From Spirosoma fluviale (GTDB lineage Bacteria; Bacteroidota; Bacteroidia; Cytophagales; Spirosomataceae), in NCBI GenBank assembly GCA_945860325.1, contig CAMARL010000042.1:1-12708 (forward strand): 12,708 nucleotides of DNA, in the 5' to 3' direction. Positions 1 to 6,318 of this stretch are shown here, one piece after another (positions within the stretch are counted from its first letter, which is position 1; each line of letters begins with the position of its first letter). The translations under genes were made by a program, and so were the position numbers. A model generated the notes under the pieces. That model saw only the letters and a program-made list of their open reading frames with translations. It searched no databases and was not told the DNA's origin.

Positions 1-804
1 ATTAGTGCCGACTCACGTCAATTTTACAGAGAATTATCCATTGGAACCGCTAAGCCTAGCTTGGCGGATCAAGGTGGAGTTACTCATCACTTTATTGATT
101 CCCATTCCATTCATGATTATTTTTCACCAGGTGATTTTGAACGCGACGCTTTGGTACGATTAACATCCTTGTTTGAACAACATGATTTTGTGATTGCCAC
201 GGGTGGGTCTGGACTTTACCTGAAAGCATTAATCGAAGGCCTAGATGAAATGCCCGACATCGATATGGAATTAAGGAATTCACTGATGTCTAGGTTAAAA
301 GAGGAAGGCTTGAGCGCTTTATTAGATGAACTTAAGATAAGAGATCCTGAGTATGCAAGCCAAGTCGATTCAAAAAATCCGCAACGTGTCGTGCGTGCGT
401 TGGAAGTATGTATATCAACCTCCAAAACCTATTCAGAATTCAGAAAAAGCAAGTCGGATATTCGTCCTTTTAAGATTTTAAAATATTGTTTAGATCGGCC
501 TAGAGAGGAATTGTACCAACGAATCGACGCCCGGATGGATGCGATGCTTGCCGATGGGCTTATAGAAGAGGCCAAAAAATATGCCGATTTCCAAACCAAT
601 TATGCACTTAAAACCTTAGGCTACAAGGAAGTATATGGCTATTTACGCGATGAATACGATGAGGCTGAATTAATCAGGTTGTTGAAACGCAACAGCCGAC
701 ATTACGCTAAAAAGCAATTGACCTGGTTTAGGCATCAAGATGAATATGTATGGTTACATCCTGACCAGGCTAAAAATAGTATTTTAAAAGATCTAGAGCG
801 ATAA
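1..804 (+). CDS. miaA: tRNA dimethylallyltransferase MiaA, 5' end missing
   Basis: MiaA transfers a dimethylallyl group to N6 of A37 in tRNAs that read codons starting with U, in the cytoplasm. The frame is open from base 1, so the gene enters from outside the window; 267 codons are visible and roughly 35 N-terminal residues, including the P-loop, are missing. Visible family motifs are ISADSRQFYRELSIGTAKP at the very start, TGGSGLYLKALIEG from about visible residue 67, LGYKEVYGYL, and the C-terminal RHYAKKQLTWFR that contacts tRNA. The gene is complete at its 3' end (TAA at 802-804). That end overlaps by 12 bases the end of the convergent rhodanese gene, so no dedicated terminator fits between them. 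Family assignment is very secure; the start codon cannot be placed. Confidence 0.96.
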   Translation: MSADSRQFYRELSIGTAKPSLADQGGVTHHFIDSHSIHDYFSPGDFERDALVRLTSLFEQHDFVIATGGSGLYLKALIEGLDEMPDIDMELRNSLMSRLKEEGLSALLDELKIRDPEYASQVDSKNPQRVVRALEVCISTSKTYSEFRKSKSDIRPFKILKYCLDRPREELYQRIDARMDAMLADGLIEEAKKYADFQTNYALKTLGYKEVYGYLRDEYDEAELIRLLKRNSRHYAKKQLTWFRHQDEYVWLHPDQAKNSILKDLER

Positions 805-1074
805 AAACGCTTCTAGTCCCCCCTCTAAATTTCGACAGTTTTTGAAACCTTTTGCGGCTAAGAGTTGGCACGCGATATGACTTTGCGTACCATTATAACA
901 AATCAATGTGTAGCTGTTTTCTGGGGAAATTTCGTTGATTCGTGCGAGTAAATCATCCAAAGGAATATGAATTCCCCCTACATTAAAATCGTCCCATTCT
1001 CTTTGCGTTCTAATATCTAACACCGCAATGGCATCCAAGTTTTGTTTGAATGCTTGGGCTGAAATACTATTCAT
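793..1074 (-). CDS. Small single-domain rhodanese-like protein (second of a tandem pair)
   Basis: This 93-residue protein is one rhodanese domain. VLDIRTQREWDDFNVGGIHIP is the typical first half, and the putative active-site loop is CYNGTQS with Cys59, followed by GG(L)EAF near the C-terminus. Rhodaneses carry a persulfide on the loop cysteine and move sulfane sulfur to acceptors such as thiols; here the acceptor is unknown. No signal peptide is seen, so it is probably cytoplasmic. The loop has Tyr and Thr/Gln where its upstream neighbour has Arg and Ala/Arg, so substrate preference may differ or activity may be weak. I chose the ATG at 1074 because it begins one base after the upstream stop (TAAC then ATG) and starts directly at the domain; an in-frame ATG at 1110 would add 12 residues overlapping the upstream gene. 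Cotranscription with the upstream rhodanese is likely. Confidence 0.85.
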   Translation of the reverse strand: MNSISAQAFKQNLDAIAVLDIRTQREWDDFNVGGIHIPLDDLLARINEISPENSYTLICYNGTQSHIACQLLAAKGFKNCRNLEGGLEAFLSL

Positions 1075-1075
1075 G

Positions 1076-1378
1076 TTAATATCCGGCTGATTGCCAAGCG
1101 ACCATACCACCGATTAAATTTCGTGGATTAGTAAATCCTTCCGACAATAAATATTCCTTTGCGCGACCAGAACGTGCGCCAGATCTACAATGAAGAATGA
1201 TTTCTTCGTTTTTCCAAGCGTCAATTTCATCCAAACGATCAGGCAATTCTCCTAACGGAATTAAGATAGCTCCAATATTGAATTCGTCAAATTCGTATTC
1301 CTCTCTTACGTCAATGATGTGTAGTTTTTCGCCTTGATCGATTCGTTTTTTAAGTTCGTCTATTTGAATATCTTCCAT
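1076..1378 (-). CDS. Small single-domain rhodanese (first of a tandem pair)
   Basis: A 100-residue single rhodanese domain without signal peptide. The fold is shown by HIIDVREEYEFDEFNIGAI (residues 20-38), the PLGEL turn, and the classic six-residue active-site loop beginning at Cys64 (CRSGARS, residues 64-70), then a C-terminal NLIGGMVAW. The loop with two arginines is that of sulfur-transferring rhodaneses such as GlpE/PspE, so it is likely a cytoplasmic sulfane-sulfur transferase. It starts 3 bases after the stop of the PASTA gene and its own stop lies one base before the second rhodanese, so the three genes look like one transcript. Physiological acceptor not deducible; family call is very secure. 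Confidence 0.93.
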   Translation of the reverse strand: MEDIQIDELKKRIDQGEKLHIIDVREEYEFDEFNIGAILIPLGELPDRLDEIDAWKNEEIILHCRSGARSGRAKEYLLSEGFTNPRNLIGGMVAWQSAGY

Positions 1379-1381
1379 GAT

Positions 1382-2152
1382 TTATTGGTTTTCTCCGCCT
1401 ACAATCCACACGTCAATCGCATCTCCTGGGCGGATGCTTGTTCCGGTGCAAGTGGCGCAACTTTGTTTAAATACGGTTCCAGCGGGGAATTCGCTATTCG
1501 CTTCATAGGTTACTTTCCCTATTTTCAAATTCATTCCTGCTAAAATGATATTGACTTCGTCCATGGGTTTCCCTACTAAATCAGGCAATTCCATGTCTAC
1601 ATTGGCTGTTCCATTTCCAATAAATAGGTCTACAGCAGTACCTTTGGGTATGCTAGCTCCCGCCTCGATTTTTCTGCCAAAGGCTTGAACTTCAATCACT
1701 TCTTTAATTCTAGGATCATTAACTTCATGCACAATTCCTTTTCTTAAACCTAAGATAAAAAGTTGTTGCTCTGCGCTTCGCACGGACAAGCCGACCAACG
1801 TAGGTAACTTGATCGTCGGAGGAGTTTCTGAATTGATGGTAATGTATATTTTTCTGCCTGATTTGACCAATGAATTTGGCATCGGGTATTGAGATAAAAT
1901 GGTTAAAGGAGGTTTATCAGCGGTGAAAGTGCAATCCGAAATTTCATATTCCAACTCATTTTGACTAATCAACTCTTCCATTTTTTCGACGCTCATTCCT
2001 TTTAGATTAGGAACTTTAATCGTTTCGCCGTGATGGGTACTCCAAGGTAAATAGACAAAAAAGAAGCCGAAAAACAAGACTAAAAATAAGGAAATAATGA
2101 TCGCTATGTGCGTATAAAGATCTTTCTTAGTTTGAGTCGGAATGATGGCCAT
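1382..2152 (-). CDS. Membrane-anchored protein with three PASTA domains
   Basis: The 256-residue protein has a short cytoplasmic N-terminus, one hydrophobic helix (about residues 14-36) and three tandem PASTA domains outside the membrane (about 43-108, 112-179 and 185-253). Each starts with a VPNL/LPTLVG/LPDLVG motif and has the usual alternating pattern ending in a hydrophobic strand. PASTA domains bind peptidoglycan stem peptides or act as spacers in PBPs and Ser/Thr kinases; this protein has neither a kinase nor a penicillin-binding domain, as is common for stand-alone PASTA proteins of Bacteroidota. A cell-envelope role is inferred. Oddity: the third domain has a CxxC (Cys232, Cys235) in the segment before the RPG turn, plus Cys74 in the first domain. 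It is the first gene of a minus-strand cluster with two rhodaneses, 3 bases upstream of the first. Confidence 0.9.
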   Translation of the reverse strand: MAIIPTQTKKDLYTHIAIIISLFLVLFFGFFFVYLPWSTHHGETIKVPNLKGMSVEKMEELISQNELEYEISDCTFTADKPPLTILSQYPMPNSLVKSGRKIYITINSETPPTIKLPTLVGLSVRSAEQQLFILGLRKGIVHEVNDPRIKEVIEVQAFGRKIEAGASIPKGTAVDLFIGNGTANVDMELPDLVGKPMDEVNIILAGMNLKIGKVTYEANSEFPAGTVFKQSCATCTGTSIRPGDAIDVWIVGGENQ

Positions 2153-2196
2153 ATGCTTTTAAGTCGAATTTACTGCAAGTTATAATAAATATGTGG

Positions 2197-2210
2197 CAAT
2201 TTGGAAATTG
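2197..2210. repeat. Short perfect inverted repeat upstream of the PASTA gene
   Basis: CAATTT-GG-AAATTG: two 6-base arms with a 2-base centre, 45 bases upstream of the PASTA start codon in the promoter-sized gap before that gene. On the minus strand the sequence TAACTTG at about 2181-2175, partly like the Bacteroidota -7 element, follows it. It could be an operator, but a palindrome of this size in AT-rich DNA may be chance. Confidence 0.25.
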
Positions 2211-2238
2211 TCTAATGGAAAATATGGCTGCCTTTGAG

Positions 2239-2271
2239 AAAAAAAAAGAGACGCGATTATCGCGTCTCTTT
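2239..2271 (-). terminator. Intrinsic terminator of the DUF1080/oxidoreductase operon
   Basis: Arms GAGACGCGA (2248-2256) and TCGCGTCTC (2260-2268) pair perfectly around a 3-base loop, extended by three A-T pairs to 2245-2271. Read on the minus strand the hairpin is followed by a run of nine T (2247-2239). It starts 23 bases after the stop codon of the Gfo/Idh/MocA gene, so it ends that transcript. On the plus strand the T-run is only three bases, so it is not an efficient bidirectional terminator. Confidence 0.93.
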
Positions 2272-2293
2272 AGGCTATTGATTCATTTTTGAA

Positions 2294-3631
2294 TTAATAT
2301 TTAAACACTTTATTTCCAGCCATTACCTCTTGCGTTTTCTCGTCGAAAGTTACACGCATTCCTGTGCGATATGCCGCGTTCGACATAATCGTTGCAATAG
2401 AATGTTGGTATCCAGCTTCGATAGGAGCATTTGGAGTCTTGCGAGAACGAACACATTCCATCCAGTTTTTAATGTGGTTGAATGTTAATTGGTCTCCACC
2501 GGTATTAGCACTTGTTTCAACCACAATAGCTTCACCCAATTTCATGCTAGGTAATAGGTTGGCTTGCATACCCATTTCTTTTGCATCTCTTTCGCGAAGT
2601 CCACCATTAGGTGAAATTGTGTTAGTATCTAGATTTAATTCACCTGAATTTGAATAATAAATCTCTTTCGTTCCACCAGCTCCATTTGAGAAGCGAGAAG
2701 TGAATTGAACTTGGAATCCTTTTGTTTTATCATCTGAAGGGCCGTAATCAAATACAGTTGTTTGCGTATCTGCATTTACACGACCATCATTCCATTGGTA
2801 AATACCTCCGTTAGAAACGGCAGAACGAGGATGTGTTAAACCCGAGAACCAGTGAACGGTATCAATTTGATGCGACATCCACTGACCTGAAATACCAGAT
2901 GAATATGGCCAGAATAAACGATATTCTAAGTATTTACGAGGATCAAAACTATCTTTTGGACGGTTAAGTACGAAACGATTCCAATCAATATCAGATTCCT
3001 TTAAAATCTTAGTTAACGCTGGACGTCTCCATCTTCCTGGTTGGTTTACATTCCAAAGCAACTCAACCATTTTGATGTCACCGAATTTACCTGACTTGAT
3101 AAAATCTTCTGCAGCAAAATAATTGGTTCCTGAACGACGTTGAGAACCTATTTGTACAATTTTATTGGATTCTTTTACCGCTTTTAAAACCGCGCGGTTA
3201 TCTTCCATGGTTTCTGCCAAAGGCTTCTCACAATACGCATCGCAACCTGCTTTTACAGCTTCAATTAAGTGAATCGCATGTTGGAAATCGGCTGTTGAAA
3301 TAAATACAGCATCAATTCCTTTGGAGGCATAAAGCTCATCATTATTGCGATAGGTCGTCACTTTGGATCCCAATTGACTTTGATAATAAGCTGCACCTTC
3401 TTCTCTACGGCGATTCCAAAGATCAGAAAGTCCTACCATTTCAAAATTCATCTCTTTCGATAAAGTTTTAAAAGGGGATACGTGTGATGATCGGTGACGA
3501 TCTGAAAAACCAACTGCAGCCACGCGCACCCGGTCATTGGCTCCTAAAATCTTACTATAAGACTTAGGGCTAAAAGCAAAAGTACCTAGCGAAGCTATTG
3601 CACTTTTTTGAATAAATTCTCTTCTTTCCAT
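2294..3631 (-). CDS. Gfo/Idh/MocA-family oxidoreductase with Tat-type signal
   Basis: A 445-residue NAD(P)-dependent sugar oxidoreductase. The N-terminus MERREFIQKSAIASLGTFAF has twin arginines and a hydrophobic stretch, as in the Tat-exported members abundant in Bacteroidota, which load the cofactor before export. A Rossmann domain follows (VRVAAVG, residues 35-41), with the family EKP motif at 135-137 (YCEKPLAE) and the substrate-domain motif SHQIDTVHWF, in which Asp257 and His260 match the usual catalytic pair. The dinucleotide loop is unusual: Gly41 is followed by FSDRHR rather than a GxGxxG pattern. The start ATG at 3631 lies 18 bases after the DUF1080 gene, so they are one operon; an intrinsic terminator follows. 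Its partner suggests oxidation of the C3 hydroxyl of a sugar or glycoside, in the periplasm. The exact substrate cannot be told from sequence. Confidence 0.92.
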   Translation of the reverse strand: MERREFIQKSAIASLGTFAFSPKSYSKILGANDRVRVAAVGFSDRHRSSHVSPFKTLSKEMNFEMVGLSDLWNRRREEGAAYYQSQLGSKVTTYRNNDELYASKGIDAVFISTADFQHAIHLIEAVKAGCDAYCEKPLAETMEDNRAVLKAVKESNKIVQIGSQRRSGTNYFAAEDFIKSGKFGDIKMVELLWNVNQPGRWRRPALTKILKESDIDWNRFVLNRPKDSFDPRKYLEYRLFWPYSSGISGQWMSHQIDTVHWFSGLTHPRSAVSNGGIYQWNDGRVNADTQTTVFDYGPSDDKTKGFQVQFTSRFSNGAGGTKEIYYSNSGELNLDTNTISPNGGLRERDAKEMGMQANLLPSMKLGEAIVVETSANTGGDQLTFNHIKNWMECVRSRKTPNAPIEAGYQHSIATIMSNAAYRTGMRVTFDEKTQEVMAGNKVFKY

Positions 3632-3649
3632 GGTAATAGGTTTATAATT

Positions 3650-5011
3650 TTATTTAATTTCTCTAATTTTTATGTTTTTGTAAAAAACAGAATCTCCGTG
3701 CTCTTGGAACAAGATAGGACCAGCTGCTTGAGCACCATAACCATCCCATTTGGCATGCTTGCTATGTGCCACTAACACTTTATAAATATTGCTATTTCTT
3801 TCGTATTCTAACACTTTAAATCCATTTAACCAGTGTTGAACGATGTTGTTTGGATAAACGATGATACGTCCTTGATTCCATTCGCCTATTTTCTTTTGAA
3901 AACGTTTATCGTTTTTATTCGATGGAATGATGTCATATAAACTGGCTAGTGTACGATTTCCAACGGTTCCTAATTTGGCATCTGGATGTTTCTCGTCATC
4001 TAAAACTTGGTATTCTAAGCCGATCGCCGACATGCCTGAAGCATATGTTTCGTTAACAAAATATTTAACACCTGAATTTGCTCCTTCGGTTAGTTTAAAA
4101 TCAAAAACAAATTCAAAAGCTCCAAATTTCTCGTTGGTCAATATATCACCTCCGTTACCTGATTCTTTTCCACCTGAAGAATTTACGTGTAACATTCCTT
4201 CTTCTGCCGTCCAAACTTTAGGCGGAGCAGTGGTTTTAAATGCAGATCTAAAACCAGTTAAATCTTTTCCATTAAATAATAATTTAAATCCTAAGGATTT
4301 TTCCTGATCTGAAATCGTATTCAATGTGTAGTTTTCTACTGGAGTAACTCCATCCGCTGGGCGTGGTTGCATGTCCTTACCAGTTTGAATGCGAACGTTT
4401 TTCCACATTACTTGTTTTCCAGCCGTAGCTTCTTTTCCTATCGCATGTACCTGAAGGGCGATAAATCCTTCTGGAGTCATGTCGTCGATCAAATTGGCCA
4501 CCGGCACATCATTAATCCAAGTACGAATCACACTGCCAATCGCCTCGATGCGATATTTATTCCAAGCTTCACGCTTGAATGCTTTTTTAGCGGCAGGATT
4601 CATTTCATTTTGGTACAACCAGCCTCTACGCGCTTCGTCGTAGATTCCACCGGACCAACCGCGATCCGAGGGATCTATTTCCACTTGGTATCCATGAACG
4701 CGACCATTGTTGAATTCTGGTTTTGATAAACTACGGATTTGAATACCTGAATTCATGGAGTTATCCACTTTTAATTCTAATTCAAGGATGAAATCACCGT
4801 ACGTTTTTTCGGTAGTCATGAAAGAATTAGGGGTGTTGGCTACGGTTGTGCCGATAATCACTCCATTTTTAATTTCGTATTTCGCTTGGCCATTTAATTG
4901 TTTCCAACCCGTAAACGTTTTTCCGTCAAAAAGATTGGTCCATTTTTGCGCTTGCATGGCAGTAGGCAAAAGCATCACTGCCACAAGCATTGAGTAAATT
5001 GTTTTTTTCAT
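3650..5011 (-). CDS. Secreted protein with two DUF1080 (3-keto-glycoside hydrolase-like) domains
   Basis: The 453-residue protein has a Sec signal peptide (residues 1-21, likely cut after AMQA) and two DUF1080 (PF06439) domains, about 23-209 and 241-451. The repeats align: LFDGKTFTGW with LFNGKDLTGF, NSGIQIRS (87-94) with NSGVKYFV (312-319), HGYQVEID (106-113) with GLEYQVLDD (331-339), and EAWNKYRIEA with EWNQGRIIVY. The domain has a concanavalin-like fold. Characterised members cleave 3-keto-glycosides or 3-keto-disaccharides made by Gfo/Idh/MocA enzymes, which matches the downstream gene. A periplasmic or outer-surface role in glycoside breakdown is inferred. Many relatives have a single domain; the two halves here differ clearly, so one may bind rather than cleave. 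It is the first gene of the operon, with a promoter candidate just upstream. Confidence 0.92.
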   Translation of the reverse strand: MKKTIYSMLVAVMLLPTAMQAQKWTNLFDGKTFTGWKQLNGQAKYEIKNGVIIGTTVANTPNSFMTTEKTYGDFILELELKVDNSMNSGIQIRSLSKPEFNNGRVHGYQVEIDPSDRGWSGGIYDEARRGWLYQNEMNPAAKKAFKREAWNKYRIEAIGSVIRTWINDVPVANLIDDMTPEGFIALQVHAIGKEATAGKQVMWKNVRIQTGKDMQPRPADGVTPVENYTLNTISDQEKSLGFKLLFNGKDLTGFRSAFKTTAPPKVWTAEEGMLHVNSSGGKESGNGGDILTNEKFGAFEFVFDFKLTEGANSGVKYFVNETYASGMSAIGLEYQVLDDEKHPDAKLGTVGNRTLASLYDIIPSNKNDKRFQKKIGEWNQGRIIVYPNNIVQHWLNGFKVLEYERNSNIYKVLVAHSKHAKWDGYGAQAAGPILFQEHGDSVFYKNIKIREIK

Positions 5012-5043
5012 AATTCTATTTAAAGGTATATTTCTATTTCTTA

Positions 5044-5074
5044 TAAAGATATAACCAATATTTTTTTACTCAAA
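5044..5074 (-). promoter_or_regulatory. Candidate promoter of the DUF1080/oxidoreductase operon
   Basis: Reading the minus strand, TTTG at 5074-5071 is followed after 19 bases by TATCTTTA at 5051-5044. This fits the Bacteroidota housekeeping promoter pattern TTTG-N19-TAnnTTTG except for the last base. A transcript would start near 5037, about 26 bases before the ATG at 5011. AT-rich sequence gives frequent partial matches, so this rests on the exact spacing. Confidence 0.5.
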
Positions 5075-5079
5075 TTTTT

Positions 5080-5093
5080 ATCTACAAATAGAT
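5080..5093. repeat. Inverted repeat ATCTA-CAAA-TAGAT in the divergent promoter region
   Basis: Perfect 5-base arms around a 4-base centre. A related element (arms TAATCTA/TAGATTA) lies at 5119-5141, with centres about 43 bases apart, close to four helical turns. This copy sits just upstream of the -33 box proposed for the minus-strand operon. It may be an operator shared by the two divergent units, or chance in AT-rich DNA. Confidence 0.3.
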
Positions 5094-5118
5094 TATTTTT
5101 AACGAAGTTTTTTAATGT

Positions 5119-5141
5119 TAATCTATTATTTTTGTAGATTA
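5119..5141. repeat. Inverted repeat TAATCTA-N9-TAGATTA over the metZ promoter
   Basis: Perfect 7-base arms (5119-5125 and 5135-5141) around a 9-base centre that holds most of the proposed -7 element of metZ. A protein bound here would block that promoter. Its arms contain the same ATCTA/TAGAT core as the repeat at 5080-5093, which strengthens the case that both are sites for one regulator; no regulator gene is visible nearby. Confidence 0.35.
5127..5134 (+). promoter_or_regulatory. Candidate -7 promoter element of metZ
   Basis: TATTTTTG matches the Bacteroidota -7 consensus TAnnTTTG at every defined position and lies 20 bases before the metZ ATG, giving a short leader of about 14 bases. No convincing TTTG box is seen at the expected distance upstream, so an activator or a weak -33 region is possible. 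Confidence 0.45.
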
Positions 5142-5154
5142 TTAATTAGAATTT

Positions 5155-6318
5155 ATGAAAAAACAGACTCAATCGATCCGAATACAGGTACCTATGTCCC
5201 CTAATCGAGAACATTCTGTGCCTCTTTATTTAACGTCTAGTTTTACGTTTGAAGATGCAGAGCAAAGCAAAGCCGTTTTTGCAGAAGAAATGGAAGGGAA
5301 TATTTATTCGCGATTTATGAATCCCAATGTGGATGAGTTTGTTTCGAAAATGTGTGTGTTGGAAAATGCGGAGGATGGAATTGCCTTCTCAACGGGAATG
5401 GCCGCCATATTTGCTTCGATGGCTGGTTTATTGAAATCAGGAGATCATATTATTGCTTCCAAAGCTTTGTTTGGTTCAGCGATTCAAATATTAACTAAAA
5501 TCACTACGAAGTGGGGCATCGAATGCACATTTGTTACAGGGAGTGATTTAGATGCTTGGAAAAATGCGATTAAACCTACTACAAAATTCATGTTTTGTGA
5601 GAGTCCTTCTAATCCAGGTTTAGAACTTATCGACATACAAGCGCTGAGTGATTTGAAAGCTGGAAAGGATATTGTTTTGGTCGTTGACAATTGTTTCGCT
5701 ACGCCTATTTTACAAACTCCAATCGATATGGGAGCTGATTTAATCATTCATTCGGCGACTAAATTTATCGACGGGCAGGGGCGCGTATTAGGCGGGATTA
5801 TTTGTGGTAAAAAAGAATTGATTCAAGAAATACGGTTTTTTGCTCGACATACCGGGCCCTCTTTGTCGCCATTTAACGCTTGGATTTTATCAAAAAGCTT
5901 AGAATTACTCGATTTAAGGATGCAAAAGCATTCGGAAAACGCGATGGCTTTGGCCTTAGCTTTAGACGGTCATAAAGCCCTTAATGCAGTTAATTATCCT
6001 TTTCTTCCCGCACATCCTCAATATGAATTAGCCAAAAAACAAATGAAATATGGGGGTGGTATTATTACGATCGATATTAAGGGTGGATTTGAAAAGGTAA
6101 ATGCCTTTTCGAAACAATTAAAATTTATTACTATTTCATCCAATTTGGGGGATTCTCGGACCATTATGACACATCCGGGCTCCACGACCCACTCAAAATT
6201 GTCTCTTGAAGATAAGGCTGAAGTGGGCATTACAGATGGTTTGGTTCGTATATCGGTGGGCCTAGAACATATTGATGATTTAATTGAGGATATCACGCAG
6301 GCCTTAAATCAACTATAA
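5155..6318 (+). CDS. metZ: O-succinylhomoserine sulfhydrylase-type PLP enzyme (methionine synthesis)
   Basis: A 387-residue cytoplasmic enzyme of the Cys/Met-metabolism PLP family (fold type I). It would use sulfide and O-succinyl- or O-acetyl-homoserine to make homocysteine. The PLP lysine is Lys203 in HSATKFIDGQGRVLGG; Asp178 in VVDNCFATP pairs with the pyridine nitrogen; Tyr51 and Arg53 in NIYSRFMNP bind phosphate across the dimer; SxGMAA (79-84) closes the site. The SATKFIDGQGR form is that of MetZ, whereas cystathionine gamma-synthases and beta-lyases usually have SATKYxxGHSD, so MetB or MetC is less likely; O-acetylhomoserine as substrate is possible. Length is normal for the family. 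The ATG follows a promoter candidate closely. Its stop overlaps the nuoH start by one base (TAATG), which implies coupled translation with an unrelated respiratory gene. Confidence 0.88.
   Translation: MKKQTQSIRIQVPMSPNREHSVPLYLTSSFTFEDAEQSKAVFAEEMEGNIYSRFMNPNVDEFVSKMCVLENAEDGIAFSTGMAAIFASMAGLLKSGDHIIASKALFGSAIQILTKITTKWGIECTFVTGSDLDAWKNAIKPTTKFMFCESPSNPGLELIDIQALSDLKAGKDIVLVVDNCFATPILQTPIDMGADLIIHSATKFIDGQGRVLGGIICGKKELIQEIRFFARHTGPSLSPFNAWILSKSLELLDLRMQKHSENAMALALALDGHKALNAVNYPFLPAHPQYELAKKQMKYGGGIITIDIKGGFEKVNAFSKQLKFITISSNLGDSRTIMTHPGSTTHSKLSLEDKAEVGITDGLVRISVGLEHIDDLIEDITQALNQL

Noticed and set aside
1075..1110. Upstream ATG at 1110 as start of the second rhodanese
   Set aside because: It would overlap the first rhodanese by 35 bases and add residues before the domain; the ATG at 1074 sits directly after the upstream stop.
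2364..2657. Plus-strand open frame opposite the oxidoreductase gene
   Set aside because: Antisense to conserved coding sequence, with no family features or promoter.
3927..4726. Long plus-strand open frames opposite the DUF1080 gene (126 and 119 codons)
   Set aside because: They lie wholly antisense to a gene with clear domains and signal peptide, have no recognisable motifs, and read as frame shadows.
5041..5154. CRISPR-like or mobile-element repeats in the divergent region
   Set aside because: Only two short dissimilar inverted repeats without regular spacers, target duplications or transposase genes; better explained as regulatory sites or chance.
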